A stretch of DNA of 12,954 nucleotides from Giesbergeria sp. (GTDB lineage Bacteria; Pseudomonadota; Gammaproteobacteria; Burkholderiales; Burkholderiaceae_C): contig JAGNUJ010000040.1 in NCBI GenBank assembly GCA_017987055.1, forward strand, positions 1-12,954. Direction: 5' to 3'. Of the stretch, positions 1 to 7,100 are shown one piece after another. The translations under genes and the position numbers were made by a program. The notes under the pieces were generated by a model. That model was not told the origin of the DNA, ran no database searches, and worked only from the letters and a program-made list of their open reading frames with translations. The stretch's first letter is position 1, and every line of letters starts with the position of its first letter.

Positions 1-353
1 TCGCCCGGCTGCAGCAGCTTGGCACCCTCGGCGCGGCCGGTCGCCGTGCCGTGCGTCAGCAGCAAACGCATGCCGGGCAGTTGCTGGCGCAGCGCGGTCA
101 GCAAGATGGCGGCGGCGCGGGTTTCGCCCAGCGAGACGGCGTGAATCCACACCAGCGGCGCGCAGGGGTCAGCGCTGTAGCGGCTGTCGCTGGGCATCAG
201 GCTGTCGAGCGACGGCGCGTAATGCCCAAAGCGCTCAGCGATGTGCTCGCCATAACCTGGCTCAGCGACGGCGCGGCGGCGCAGCTTGCGGCGCAGCAGC
301 GGCTGCGCCGCCCACGTCAGGGCTGAGTAGAGCCACAGTGCGGCGCGGGCCAT
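1..353 (-). CDS. waaA: 3-deoxy-D-manno-octulosonic acid (Kdo) transferase, N-terminal part, cut by window edge
   Basis: WaaA transfers Kdo from CMP-Kdo to lipid IVA at the cytoplasmic face of the inner membrane, an essential step in LPS assembly. My reading of the minus strand gives 117 residues from an ATG at 353. A short hydrophobic N-terminus (about residues 5-20) is followed by a basic patch (RRKLRRR, 21-27), which suits the membrane anchor of this family. The family block GEHIAERFG lies at about 35-43, WIHAVSLGE at 69-77 and LLLTHGTATGRAEG at 97-110; together these are characteristic of the N-terminal Rossmann half of WaaA. The C-terminal half lies outside the window. The start lies 9 bases after the pgm stop, so the two genes are probably cotranscribed. 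A GTG directly before the ATG is in frame and could also start translation; no clear Shine-Dalgarno sequence is visible. Family assignment is fairly secure. Confidence 0.88.
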   Translation of the reverse strand, partial: MARAALWLYSALTWAAQPLLRRKLRRRAVAEPGYGEHIAERFGHYAPSLDSLMPSDSRYSADPCAPLVWIHAVSLGETRAAAILLTALRQQLPGMRLLLTHGTATGRAEGAKLLQPG

Positions 354-362
354 CACAGGAAA

Positions 363-1751
363 TTAATGCGCCGCGTCGCCCATCACCGCGTCGGGCTTGA
401 CGCGGTGCAGCAGCGCCAGCATCTCTTGCGAGATACGCGCCAGCGCCTCGGGCGTGTGGCCTTCAAAGCGCAGCACCAGCACCGGCGTGGTGTTGCTGGC
501 GCGGATCAGGCCAAAACCATCGGCCCAATCGACGCGCAGGCCGTCGATGGTGTTGATCTGCGCCGGCGCGGCAAAAGCGCTGGCAGCCAGTTCTTGCAAT
601 TGGGCGGTGAGCTGGTGCGGCTCGCCCTCGGCGCAGCTGACGTTCAGCTCGGGCGTGCTAAAGCTGGTCGGCAGGGCGTTGAGCAGCGCGCTCGGGTCAT
701 TGCTGCGGCTGACAATTTCCAGCAGCCGCGCGCCGGCGTAGGTGCCGTCGTCAAAACCAAACCAGCGCTCTTTAAAGAAAATGTGGCCGCTCATTTCGCC
801 GCCCAGCGGCGAGTCCAGCTCTTTCATGCGCGCTTTAATCAGCGAGTGGCCGGTTTTGTACATCACCGGCTCGCCGCCGGCGGCGGTAATGGCGGGCGCT
901 AGGCGCTGGGTGCATTTCACGTCAAACAAAATCTTGCCACCGGGCACGCGCGTGAGCACGTCTTGCGCAAACAGCATCATTTGGCGGTCAGGAAAGATGT
1001 TGTTGCCCTCTTTGGTGACGATGCCGAGGCGGTCGCCGTCGCCGTCAAAGGCCAAGCCCAACTCAGCGTCGCTGTCTTTTAAAACAGCAATCAGGTCGCG
1101 CAGGTTCTCGGGCTTGCTCGGGTCGGGGTGGTGGTTGGGAAAATTGCCGTCGACCTCAGAAAACAGCTCAATCACCTCGCAGCCCAGCGCGCGAAAGATG
1201 CCGGGCGCCGACGCACCGGCAATGCCGTTGCCGCTGTCGATAACGATTTTCATCGGGCGCGCTAATTGGATGTCGCTGACGATGCGCTCGGTGTAGGCCG
1301 GCAGCACGTTGGCTTGGCTGATGCTGGCGCCGGGGATGACTTGCCAGCTTTCGTCTTGCATGGTTTGGCGCAGCGCTTGGATTTCGTCACCAAAGATGGC
1401 GCGGCCGTTCAGCACCATCTTGAAGCCGTTGTAGTCCTTGGGGTTGTGGCTGCCGGTGACTTGGATGCCGCTCTTGCACAGCGTGCTGGCGGCAAAGTAC
1501 AGCATCGGCGTGGTACACAGGCCGACATCAATCACCTCCAAGCCCGATTCGGCCAAGCCCAGCATCAAGGCCGACGCCAACTTAGCGCCAGACAAGCGCC
1601 CGTCGCGCCCGACGGCCACGGTGGTTTCGCCTTCAGCGCGGGCGGCTTTGGCAAAAGCGCGGCCTAAGCCACGGGCGATGGCCTCGTTCACAGTAGCGGG
1701 CACGATGCCGCGGATGTCATAAGCCTTAAAAATCGAGGAAGTGAGCTGCAC
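363..1751 (-). CDS. Phosphomannomutase/phosphoglucomutase (alpha-D-phosphohexomutase family)
   Basis: This enzyme interconverts the 1- and 6-phosphates of mannose and glucose through a phosphoserine and a bisphosphate intermediate, supplying activated sugars for LPS and exopolysaccharide. All four signature loops of the family are present in the 462 residues: TGSHNP at 99-104 with the phosphorylated Ser101; the metal site DGDGDR at 236-241; the sugar-specificity loop GEMSGH at 318-323; and the phosphate-binding loop RASNTTP at 417-423. Length and start (QLTSSIFKAYDIRG) match AlgC/ManB-type bifunctional enzymes, so which sugar dominates cannot be read from sequence. The start is GTG: the frame is closed by a TAA eight codons upstream with no ATG between, and an AGAAAG-type ribosome site precedes it. 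waaA follows after 9 bases, suggesting an envelope-polysaccharide operon. Names in use include pgm, manB and algC. Confidence 0.93.
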   Translation of the reverse strand: MQLTSSIFKAYDIRGIVPATVNEAIARGLGRAFAKAARAEGETTVAVGRDGRLSGAKLASALMLGLAESGLEVIDVGLCTTPMLYFAASTLCKSGIQVTGSHNPKDYNGFKMVLNGRAIFGDEIQALRQTMQDESWQVIPGASISQANVLPAYTERIVSDIQLARPMKIVIDSGNGIAGASAPGIFRALGCEVIELFSEVDGNFPNHHPDPSKPENLRDLIAVLKDSDAELGLAFDGDGDRLGIVTKEGNNIFPDRQMMLFAQDVLTRVPGGKILFDVKCTQRLAPAITAAGGEPVMYKTGHSLIKARMKELDSPLGGEMSGHIFFKERWFGFDDGTYAGARLLEIVSRSNDPSALLNALPTSFSTPELNVSCAEGEPHQLTAQLQELAASAFAAPAQINTIDGLRVDWADGFGLIRASNTTPVLVLRFEGHTPEALARISQEMLALLHRVKPDAVMGDAAH

Positions 1752-1820
1752 GGACGTTCTTTCTTGTGATGCTTAAAAACCGGCTGCATTGTAGGCAGCG
1801 CCGCTCTAGCCCTTGATGCG

Positions 1821-1887
1821 GCTATTAAATTCATAGCTATCAGCGCATACCCTGTATGCCTTAGACGCTAATTTCGTATTTAATAGC
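1821..1887. repeat. 67-bp palindromic intergenic repeat (REP/MITE-like, Comamonadaceae type)
   Basis: Two perfect 10-base inverted ends (GCTATTAAAT at 1821-1830 and ATTTAATAGC at 1878-1887) enclose an internal hairpin GCATAC-CCT-GTATGC (1845-1859) and an 8-base palindrome ATAGCTAT (1833-1840). AGCG at 1842-1845 and CGCT at 1866-1869 could add a second layer of pairing. The core resembles short interspersed repeats I recall from Comamonadaceae genomes (forms such as ATAGCTATCAGCGC followed by a GCGCTAGAGGC-like arm), but that is memory rather than a search. It is far more AT-rich than the neighbouring genes, has no coding potential, and lies between two divergent genes, so it is not acting as a terminator for either. 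Confidence 0.7.
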
Positions 1888-2002
1888 AACTTTCGTAACG
1901 CCACAGCAAGTGCGTACAAGAATCCCCCATAAACTGCCGCCATGGTTTTAGCGCCCCTTCCGCCCACACCCATTAGCCCACACGACACCCGCGAGTGCGC
2001 CG

Positions 2003-5000
2003 ATGCTGCGTGATCTCTTTTTAGCTGCGGGCTTATTGGCGCTGTTAGCGCTGGCAACGGCAACGATTCCCTCGCACATCCTGTTACGCAATTCATGGCG
2101 TTTTCGGGTAGCGGTGGGCTTGACCGCTGGACTGGCAGCGGGTGCCAATATGGCGCTGCCGGCTCTGCAACAGGTGATGGTGCCGTTCAATGCGCCACCG
2201 CTGAGCACGGCCATCGCCATGCTGATTTTTGGCCCCGTCGCTGGCCTAACCAGCGCAGCTACAGTTGCGCTGTTTCACTTGGCGCTGCACCCCTCAACAC
2301 ACGATGCACTGGGTCTTGCCTGCATGCTGGCCACGGCGGGCTTGGCCTACGGCTGGCACCAAGTGCGCCAGCGCAGCCGTCTCAACGCCATCGTGGCCTT
2401 GGTCGGCCTGTCTTTGACGCTGCCGCTGCTGCTGCATCTGTGCCTACAGCTGTGGAACAACGCCGCAGCAACCGATTGGCTCAACCCACTGACGTGGCGT
2501 TTTGGGCTGGGCACGCTGCTGCTGGGCGGTGGGCTGGAGCTGGTTCTGAGCCGCGCGCGTTCCGTACAAGCGCTCGAGCAAGCGCACGAACGGCTACAGC
2601 GGCGCGAGCAAGAGCTGCTGCTGGCGCTCGAATCCGCCCACGGCGGGCGCTGGGGCTGGGACATGGAGAAAAACATCTTCAGCTGCAGCGGCCATTTTTA
2701 TGAAGCTTTTGGTGTACTGGGCTGCGACTCTCAAACATTAGAGCTGCGCTGGAACGCGCTGCGCCACCCCGAAGATGCAGATCGCGTCAGCCAGCATGCA
2801 CACCAGTGCGCGCAGGGGCTAAAAGAGCAATTCCACGCCGAATACCGGGTGCGTGACATTCATGGGCGCTGGCGTTGGCTGGTCTCGCGCGGCATTGTGG
2901 CGGCACGCAATGCGCAGGGACACGCCACCCGCTTGACCGGCTTGCACCTCGATGTCACCGCATCGCGCGAAATCGAAGCAGCACTGCGCACCGCGCAGGC
3001 CAAATACACCGCCATCTATGACGCAATGCCTGACGCCGCTGGCATTACGCGGCTGCACGATGGTGCTTACCTCGAAGTCAACGCCGCGTTTTGCAACCTG
3101 CTGGGCTTGGCACGCGAAGACGTCATCGGCCACACTTCGCAACAACTGGGAATTTGGGCCAATGAACATGAGCGCCCCAAATTGATCGCCGCACTGGAGC
3201 GCGACGGCAGAGTCGATCGCCTAGAGATGCTGGCCCAAGGCAAAAACGGGCGCATTCCAGGACTGATGTCGGCACAGCCGGTGCAAATCGGCGACGAGGC
3301 CTGCATAGTGTTTGTTTTTCGCGATATCACCCAAGAAAAGCACACCAACAACGAACTGCTAGCGCGCAACAGCCTGCTGCAGCAAGCGGGACGCTTGGCG
3401 CGGCTAGGCGCTTGGGAAGATATGCGCGGTCAGGGCATCGTGTATTGGTCAGACGTTTGCTACGACATCCACGGCCTGCCAGCGGGCGCGCCGCTGCCGC
3501 GCAACTACATCGCCGAGCATGTGGCACCCGCGTGGCAAGACGCCATGCGCGAGCAGGCGCGCCAGTGCATCTTGCAGCAAATTGAGTGGAGCGCCGAGGT
3601 GGAAATTGTGCGCGCCGATGGCGCTTTGACGTGGGTGCGCGTGCGCGGCGAGCCGGTAATAGAGAACGGCCGCGTCACCCGCATTCGCGGCGTCATGCTC
3701 GACATCGACCAAGCCAAGCGCACCGAACAGCGCCTGCGCCAATCGGAAGAGCGCTTTTCGCGCATCTTCCAACTGCTGCCCTACCCGATGGGACTGACGC
3801 GCTGCAGCGATGGCAGCCACTTAGACGTCAACACCGCGTGGGAGCAGGCCATTGGCTTTAGCCGTGACGAGGCCGTAGGGAAATCGGCCATAGCGCTGGG
3901 AATTTATACGCCAGCACAGCGCAACGAGCTGATAGCGGCAGTCAAGGCCAATGGCCAATTGAACAGCTATGAAACCGTGCTAACCACCCGCAGCGGCGAG
4001 CAACGCACCATGCTGCAATCGATCCGCACCACCGACCTCGACGGCGAGGCCTGCTGGCTGTTTGGCATGCACGACATCACCGAGCGCAAACGCAGCGAAG
4101 AACGGGTGCGCGAGCGAGAAGAGCTGCTCTCGCTGACCATCTCGGCAGCAGAGCTGGGTTTGTGGGACTGGAACTTGCAAACCGGCATCATCACCGGCGA
4201 CCAGCGCTGGCACGACATGCATGGCAGCAGCGCCGAGATGCCCCAGCCCGCGTCGGCTCTGCACTGGACTGGCACCATGAACCTGCCCCACATGAGCACC
4301 GAAGTGGCCGCGCGCTATCACGCCCACCCCGATGCGCCGTTTGATGCAACATGGCGCATCACCCATCCCGAAGATGGCGAGCGCTGGATTCGCAACTTGG
4401 GCAAGATTGTCAGCGTCGATGCGAACGGAGAGCCACTGCGAATACTGGGTGCCAGCATCGACGTGACATCGCAGCGGATACAAGAAGAACGCTTGCAAAA
4501 AATGGCGCACTACGACGCCTTGACCGGCCTGCCCAACCGCGTGCTGCTGGCGCAAAAACTGGAAGAAGCAATGGCCAACGTCAAGCACAGCCACAAGCTG
4601 CTGGGCGTGGCCTACCTTGATTTGGATGGCTTCAAACCCATCAACGACCGTTTTGGCCACGAAACCGGTGACCAATTGCTGGTGATGGTGGCCGAGCGCC
4701 TGACGCGAGCGCTGCGCTCGTGCGACTGCGTAGCGCGCTTGGGTGGTGATGAGTTTGTCATTTTGCTACCCGATTTGACCAACGTCAGCGATAGCGAGAC
4801 GACACTGCGCACCGTGATGCAAAGCATTGCCAGCCCATATGTACTGAGCACCGAGCGCGCCACCGTCACCGTCACCGCCAGCATCGGCTACACGCTGTAC
4901 CCACAAGACGCGGCCGACGCCGATACACTGCTGCGCCACGCCGATCAAGCCATGTACGCCGCCAAGCAAGCCGGGCGTAACCGCTTTCACCAGTTTGATG

Positions 5001-5815
5001 CTGCGCAAGAGCGCGCCACACAGCAAACCCGCAAACAGTTGACCCACCTGCGCGCCGCGCTGGCCGACGGGCAGTTTGTGCTGTTTTTGCAGCCCAAGGT
5101 GGATATGCGCTTGGGCAGTGTGGTCGGTGCTGAGGCGTTGGCGCGCTGGCAACACCCGGAAAAAGGCATCCTCTCGCCCGCCGCTTTTTTGCCGCTGTTA
5201 GAGAACACCGATTTGGAGTTCCCGTTTGGCACTTGGGCGGTCAATACTGCCTTGGAGATGATTAAAACGCTGATGGACAACGGTCTGCACCTTCCAGTTA
5301 GCGTCAACATCGCCGCGCCGCACCTACAACAGCCCGACTTTGCCGAGTGGATGGCACAACAACTGGCGCACCACCCGTGCATCCCGCCACAACTGCTAGA
5401 AATCGAAATTACCGAAACCGCCGCGCTCTACAACTTGGATCCGGTATCAGCCACCTTGCGCCAACTCGGTGAGCTGGGCATCAAAACCTCGCTGGATGAC
5501 TTTGGCACCGGCTACTCGTCGCTGACCTATTTGCGCCGCCTGCCGCTGAGCACACTCAAAATCGACCAAAGTTTTGTGAAAGGCATGATGAACGACGCGG
5601 GCGACCGCGCCATCGTGCAGGGCGTGGTCGGCTTGGCCGCCTCCTTTGGCTACAACGTCATCGCCGAAGGGGTTGAAACCGAGGAGCAAGGCCAAATGCT
5701 GCTGCAAATGGGCTGCCCGCTGGCACAAGGCTATTGCGTAGCGCGCCCAATGCCACTAACAGCCTTCATGAAGTGGGCAACACAGTGGCAAGCACCGGCC
5801 GCTTGGCGCCATTAA
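2003..5815 (+). CDS. Membrane sensor with five PAS domains, GGDEF and EAL (c-di-GMP synthesis/turnover)
   Basis: A 1270-residue inner-membrane signalling protein predicted to make c-di-GMP from GTP and/or cleave it to pGpG. Residues 1-185 carry five to six hydrophobic segments (about 4-24, 34-52, 66-95, 101-118, 128-150, 165-183); the IFGPVAGLTSAA stretch resembles 5TMR-LYT-type sensor regions. A short coiled coil (about 186-208) leads into five PAS domains at about 206-328, 332-446, 457-575, 582-698 and 706-828. The GGDEF domain (about 832-1000) has an intact GGDEF (914-918) and an inhibitory RxxD site, RSCD at 905-908, exactly five residues before it. The EAL domain (about 1012-1260) keeps E1044 (EAL), N1102, E1135, DDFGTGYSSL from D1165, K1186 and E1222, so both activities look possible. 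The ATG at 2003 is the first start after an in-frame TAG at 1949; the ribosome site is weak. The signal sensed is unknown and no partner gene is adjacent. Confidence 0.93.
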   Translation: MLRDLFLAAGLLALLALATATIPSHILLRNSWRFRVAVGLTAGLAAGANMALPALQQVMVPFNAPPLSTAIAMLIFGPVAGLTSAATVALFHLALHPSTHDALGLACMLATAGLAYGWHQVRQRSRLNAIVALVGLSLTLPLLLHLCLQLWNNAAATDWLNPLTWRFGLGTLLLGGGLELVLSRARSVQALEQAHERLQRREQELLLALESAHGGRWGWDMEKNIFSCSGHFYEAFGVLGCDSQTLELRWNALRHPEDADRVSQHAHQCAQGLKEQFHAEYRVRDIHGRWRWLVSRGIVAARNAQGHATRLTGLHLDVTASREIEAALRTAQAKYTAIYDAMPDAAGITRLHDGAYLEVNAAFCNLLGLAREDVIGHTSQQLGIWANEHERPKLIAALERDGRVDRLEMLAQGKNGRIPGLMSAQPVQIGDEACIVFVFRDITQEKHTNNELLARNSLLQQAGRLARLGAWEDMRGQGIVYWSDVCYDIHGLPAGAPLPRNYIAEHVAPAWQDAMREQARQCILQQIEWSAEVEIVRADGALTWVRVRGEPVIENGRVTRIRGVMLDIDQAKRTEQRLRQSEERFSRIFQLLPYPMGLTRCSDGSHLDVNTAWEQAIGFSRDEAVGKSAIALGIYTPAQRNELIAAVKANGQLNSYETVLTTRSGEQRTMLQSIRTTDLDGEACWLFGMHDITERKRSEERVREREELLSLTISAAELGLWDWNLQTGIITGDQRWHDMHGSSAEMPQPASALHWTGTMNLPHMSTEVAARYHAHPDAPFDATWRITHPEDGERWIRNLGKIVSVDANGEPLRILGASIDVTSQRIQEERLQKMAHYDALTGLPNRVLLAQKLEEAMANVKHSHKLLGVAYLDLDGFKPINDRFGHETGDQLLVMVAERLTRALRSCDCVARLGGDEFVILLPDLTNVSDSETTLRTVMQSIASPYVLSTERATVTVTASIGYTLYPQDAADADTLLRHADQAMYAAKQAGRNRFHQFDAAQERATQQTRKQLTHLRAALADGQFVLFLQPKVDMRLGSVVGAEALARWQHPEKGILSPAAFLPLLENTDLEFPFGTWAVNTALEMIKTLMDNGLHLPVSVNIAAPHLQQPDFAEWMAQQLAHHPCIPPQLLEIEITETAALYNLDPVSATLRQLGELGIKTSLDDFGTGYSSLTYLRRLPLSTLKIDQSFVKGMMNDAGDRAIVQGVVGLAASFGYNVIAEGVETEEQGQMLLQMGCPLAQGYCVARPMPLTAFMKWATQWQAPAAWRH

Positions 5816-5828
5816 GGCAAATACAAAA

Positions 5829-5851
5829 TCCAGTGCCCAACCTCCAGTGCC
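5829..5851. repeat. Short direct repeat, two copies of TCCAGTGCC
   Basis: TCCAGTGCC occurs at 5829-5837 and 5843-5851, a 14-base period, in the AT-rich spacer just after the sensor gene and before its terminator. It could be chance, a small slippage product, or the scar of an excised or inserted segment. There is no evidence of function. Confidence 0.35.
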
Positions 5852-5861
5852 TATACTTCGC

Positions 5862-5886
5862 TGCTTTACAAAAAGCATTATTTTTT
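5862..5886 (+). terminator. Probable rho-independent terminator of the PAS/GGDEF/EAL gene
   Basis: A perfect 6-bp stem TGCTTT (5862-5867) and AAAGCA (5872-5877) around an ACAA loop is followed at once by TTATTTTTT (5878-5886). The stem has only two G-C pairs and is therefore weak, but the long U tract and the position 47 bases after the stop codon make terminator function likely. It would separate the sensor from the dehydrogenase downstream. Confidence 0.6.
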
Positions 5887-5970
5887 GCCCGTGTAAAATT
5901 TCTATCGCAATGCAAAAATGGACTTGCAATAAATGCGTTACAACCGCTACTTATTTAAACCCAAACACTG

Positions 5971-6990
5971 ATGAAGACGGCTTCAAAGATGAATATCGTA
6001 ATCTTGGACGACTACCAAGATGCGGTTCGCAAGCTCCATTGCGCCGCACGCCTCGATGCCTATCACGCCAAGGTCTACACCAACACCGTCAAAGGTGTCG
6101 GGCAATTGTCGGTGCGCCTCAAAGATGCCGACATCATTGTGCTGACGCGCGAGCGCACACACATCACGCGCCAGCTGATTGATAAGTTACCACGTCTCCA
6201 ATTCATCGCACAAACCGGCAAGGTCGGCAGCCATATCGACATAGCCGCCTGCACCCAGCGCGGCATTGCTGTCGCTGAGGGTGCCAGCTCTCCCGTAGCG
6301 CCAGCGGAGCTGACTTGGGCGCTGATCATGGCGGCCATGCGGCGTCTGCCTCAATATATTTCTAATTTAAAGCATGGCACTTGGCAGCAGTCGGGACTCA
6401 AAGCCGTCTCCATGCCGCCCAATTTCGGCATTGGCAGTGCGCTGCGCGGCAAGACGCTGGGCATTTGGGGCTATGGACGTGTAGGGCAAATCGTCGCCGG
6501 TTATGGCCGGGCGTTTGGCATGGATGTGCGCATCTGGGGACGCGAAGCATCGCGAGCCCAGGCTCTCAGAGACGGCTTTCAAGTAGCTAAGACGCGCGAA
6601 GAGTTTTTCTCGCAGTGCGATGTGTTGTCGCTGCACCTGCGCTTGCACGAAGATGCGCGCGGCATCATCACCCTCGAAGATTTATCGCGCATGAAAGAGA
6701 CGGCGCTGCTGGTCAACACCTCGCGCGCCGAACTGATTGAGCCCGATGCACTGATCGCCGCCCTCAACCGCGGCCGCCCCGGTATGGCGGCGATTGATGT
6801 ATTCGAAACTGAGCCGATTTTGCAAGGCCACGCGCTGCTGCGGCTAGAAAACTGTATTTGCACACCACATATCGGTTATGTAGAGCAAAATAATTACGAG
6901 ATTTATTTTGGCTCAGCTTTTGATAACGTTATTAATTTTATTAATGGCTCGCCAACTAATATCGTCAATCCAGAAGTACTGCAAACATAA
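5971..6990 (+). CDS. D-2-hydroxyacid dehydrogenase (NAD-dependent, phosphoglycerate-dehydrogenase-like)
   Basis: A soluble oxidoreductase predicted to interconvert a D-2-hydroxyacid and its 2-keto acid with NAD(P)H. In the 339-residue reading the Rossmann motif GYGRVG is at 167-172, inside the conserved GKTLGIWGYGRVGQ block, and the family's catalytic triad is complete: Arg252 (NTSRAEL), Glu281 (DVFETEP) and His300 (CTPHIG). The substrate cannot be deduced; it lacks the C-terminal ACT domain of long SerA enzymes. Two starts compete: ATG 5971 (MKTASK) and ATG 5989 (MNIVILDDYQDAV). Family proteins normally begin like the second, and neither has a good ribosome site; a small hairpin (TGAAG-ACGG-CTTCA, 5972-5985) lies between them. 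The last ~100 bases are markedly AT-rich compared with nearby genes, and the stop codon directly touches an IS200/IS605 remnant. It appears monocistronic. Confidence 0.88.
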   Translation: MKTASKMNIVILDDYQDAVRKLHCAARLDAYHAKVYTNTVKGVGQLSVRLKDADIIVLTRERTHITRQLIDKLPRLQFIAQTGKVGSHIDIAACTQRGIAVAEGASSPVAPAELTWALIMAAMRRLPQYISNLKHGTWQQSGLKAVSMPPNFGIGSALRGKTLGIWGYGRVGQIVAGYGRAFGMDVRIWGREASRAQALRDGFQVAKTREEFFSQCDVLSLHLRLHEDARGIITLEDLSRMKETALLVNTSRAELIEPDALIAALNRGRPGMAAIDVFETEPILQGHALLRLENCICTPHIGYVEQNNYEIYFGSAFDNVINFINGSPTNIVNPEVLQT

Positions 6991-7027
6991 GCTTGACATC
7001 CTCCCCGCCGTAAAGGACGGGAATTCC
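6991..7027 (-). mobile_element. Right-end hairpin of an IS200/IS605-type element (remnant)
   Basis: The run CTTGACATCCTCCCCGCC from 6992, with the following GTAAAGGACGGG, has the look of the right end of IS200/IS605-group elements. Read on plus, C-G pairs 7004-7009 with 7015-7021 form a six-pair stem around the loop GTAAA (7010-7014), with one bulged A at 7017. Such ends carry imperfect subterminal hairpins recognised by the TnpA transposase. The outer end should be near 6991-6993, immediately after the dehydrogenase stop. No left end, no tnpA and only a tail of tnpB are present in the window, so the element is dead here. The call rests on motif recognition plus agreement with the TnpB tail that overlaps it. 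Confidence 0.65.
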
Positions 7028-7081
7028 TGCTGCCAGACGGCGATATCCCGCCGCGAGAATGTTTTTGGCTGCGCTCAATCG
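6991..7081 (-). pseudogene. tnpB: C-terminal remnant of a TnpB (IS200/IS605 RNA-guided nuclease) gene
   Basis: Read on the minus strand from 7081, the frame gives RLSAAKNILAAGYRRLAAG and continues IPVLYGGEDVK. This matches the usual tail of TnpB proteins, where a (D)xNAAxNILAAGH block follows the last zinc-finger/RuvC part. About 30 of roughly 370-400 residues remain; the RuvC and zinc-finger catalytic parts are gone. The frame stays open past the element into the dehydrogenase's antisense strand and stops at 6965. Upstream (7082-7100) is an A-rich junction, after which the unrelated small protein gene ends at 7101, so the deletion or truncation point lies near 7082-7087. It is not functional as a protein. 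Confidence 0.7.
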
Positions 7082-7100
7082 ACACAAAAAAACTGGCGCA

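Noticed and set aside
1788..1816. TACAAT as a -10 box for pgm on the minus strand (1793-1788)
   Set aside because: No acceptable -35 (best is TCAAGG) at 16-18 bases; a single hexamer is not enough to call a promoter.
1806..2220. Two minus-strand open frames across the pgm-sensor spacer
   Set aside because: They run through the palindromic repeat and into the sensor's membrane segments, with low-complexity, non-homologous translations; no sign of real coding.
3980..4675. Open frame of 231 codons antisense to the sensor gene
   Set aside because: It lies wholly within the PAS/GGDEF coding region, which has clear protein motifs in the forward frame; no ribosome site or family features.
5924..5953. 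TTGCAA - 18 bases - TACTTA as a promoter for the dehydrogenase
   Set aside because: Plausible but both boxes are imperfect and the region is AT-rich, where such matches are common; not called without start-site data.
6903..7085. Minus-strand open frame of 60 codons across the IS remnant
   Set aside because: It is a different frame from the one that gives TnpB-like residues; its Ser/Arg/Gly-rich translation is just the hairpin read out of frame.
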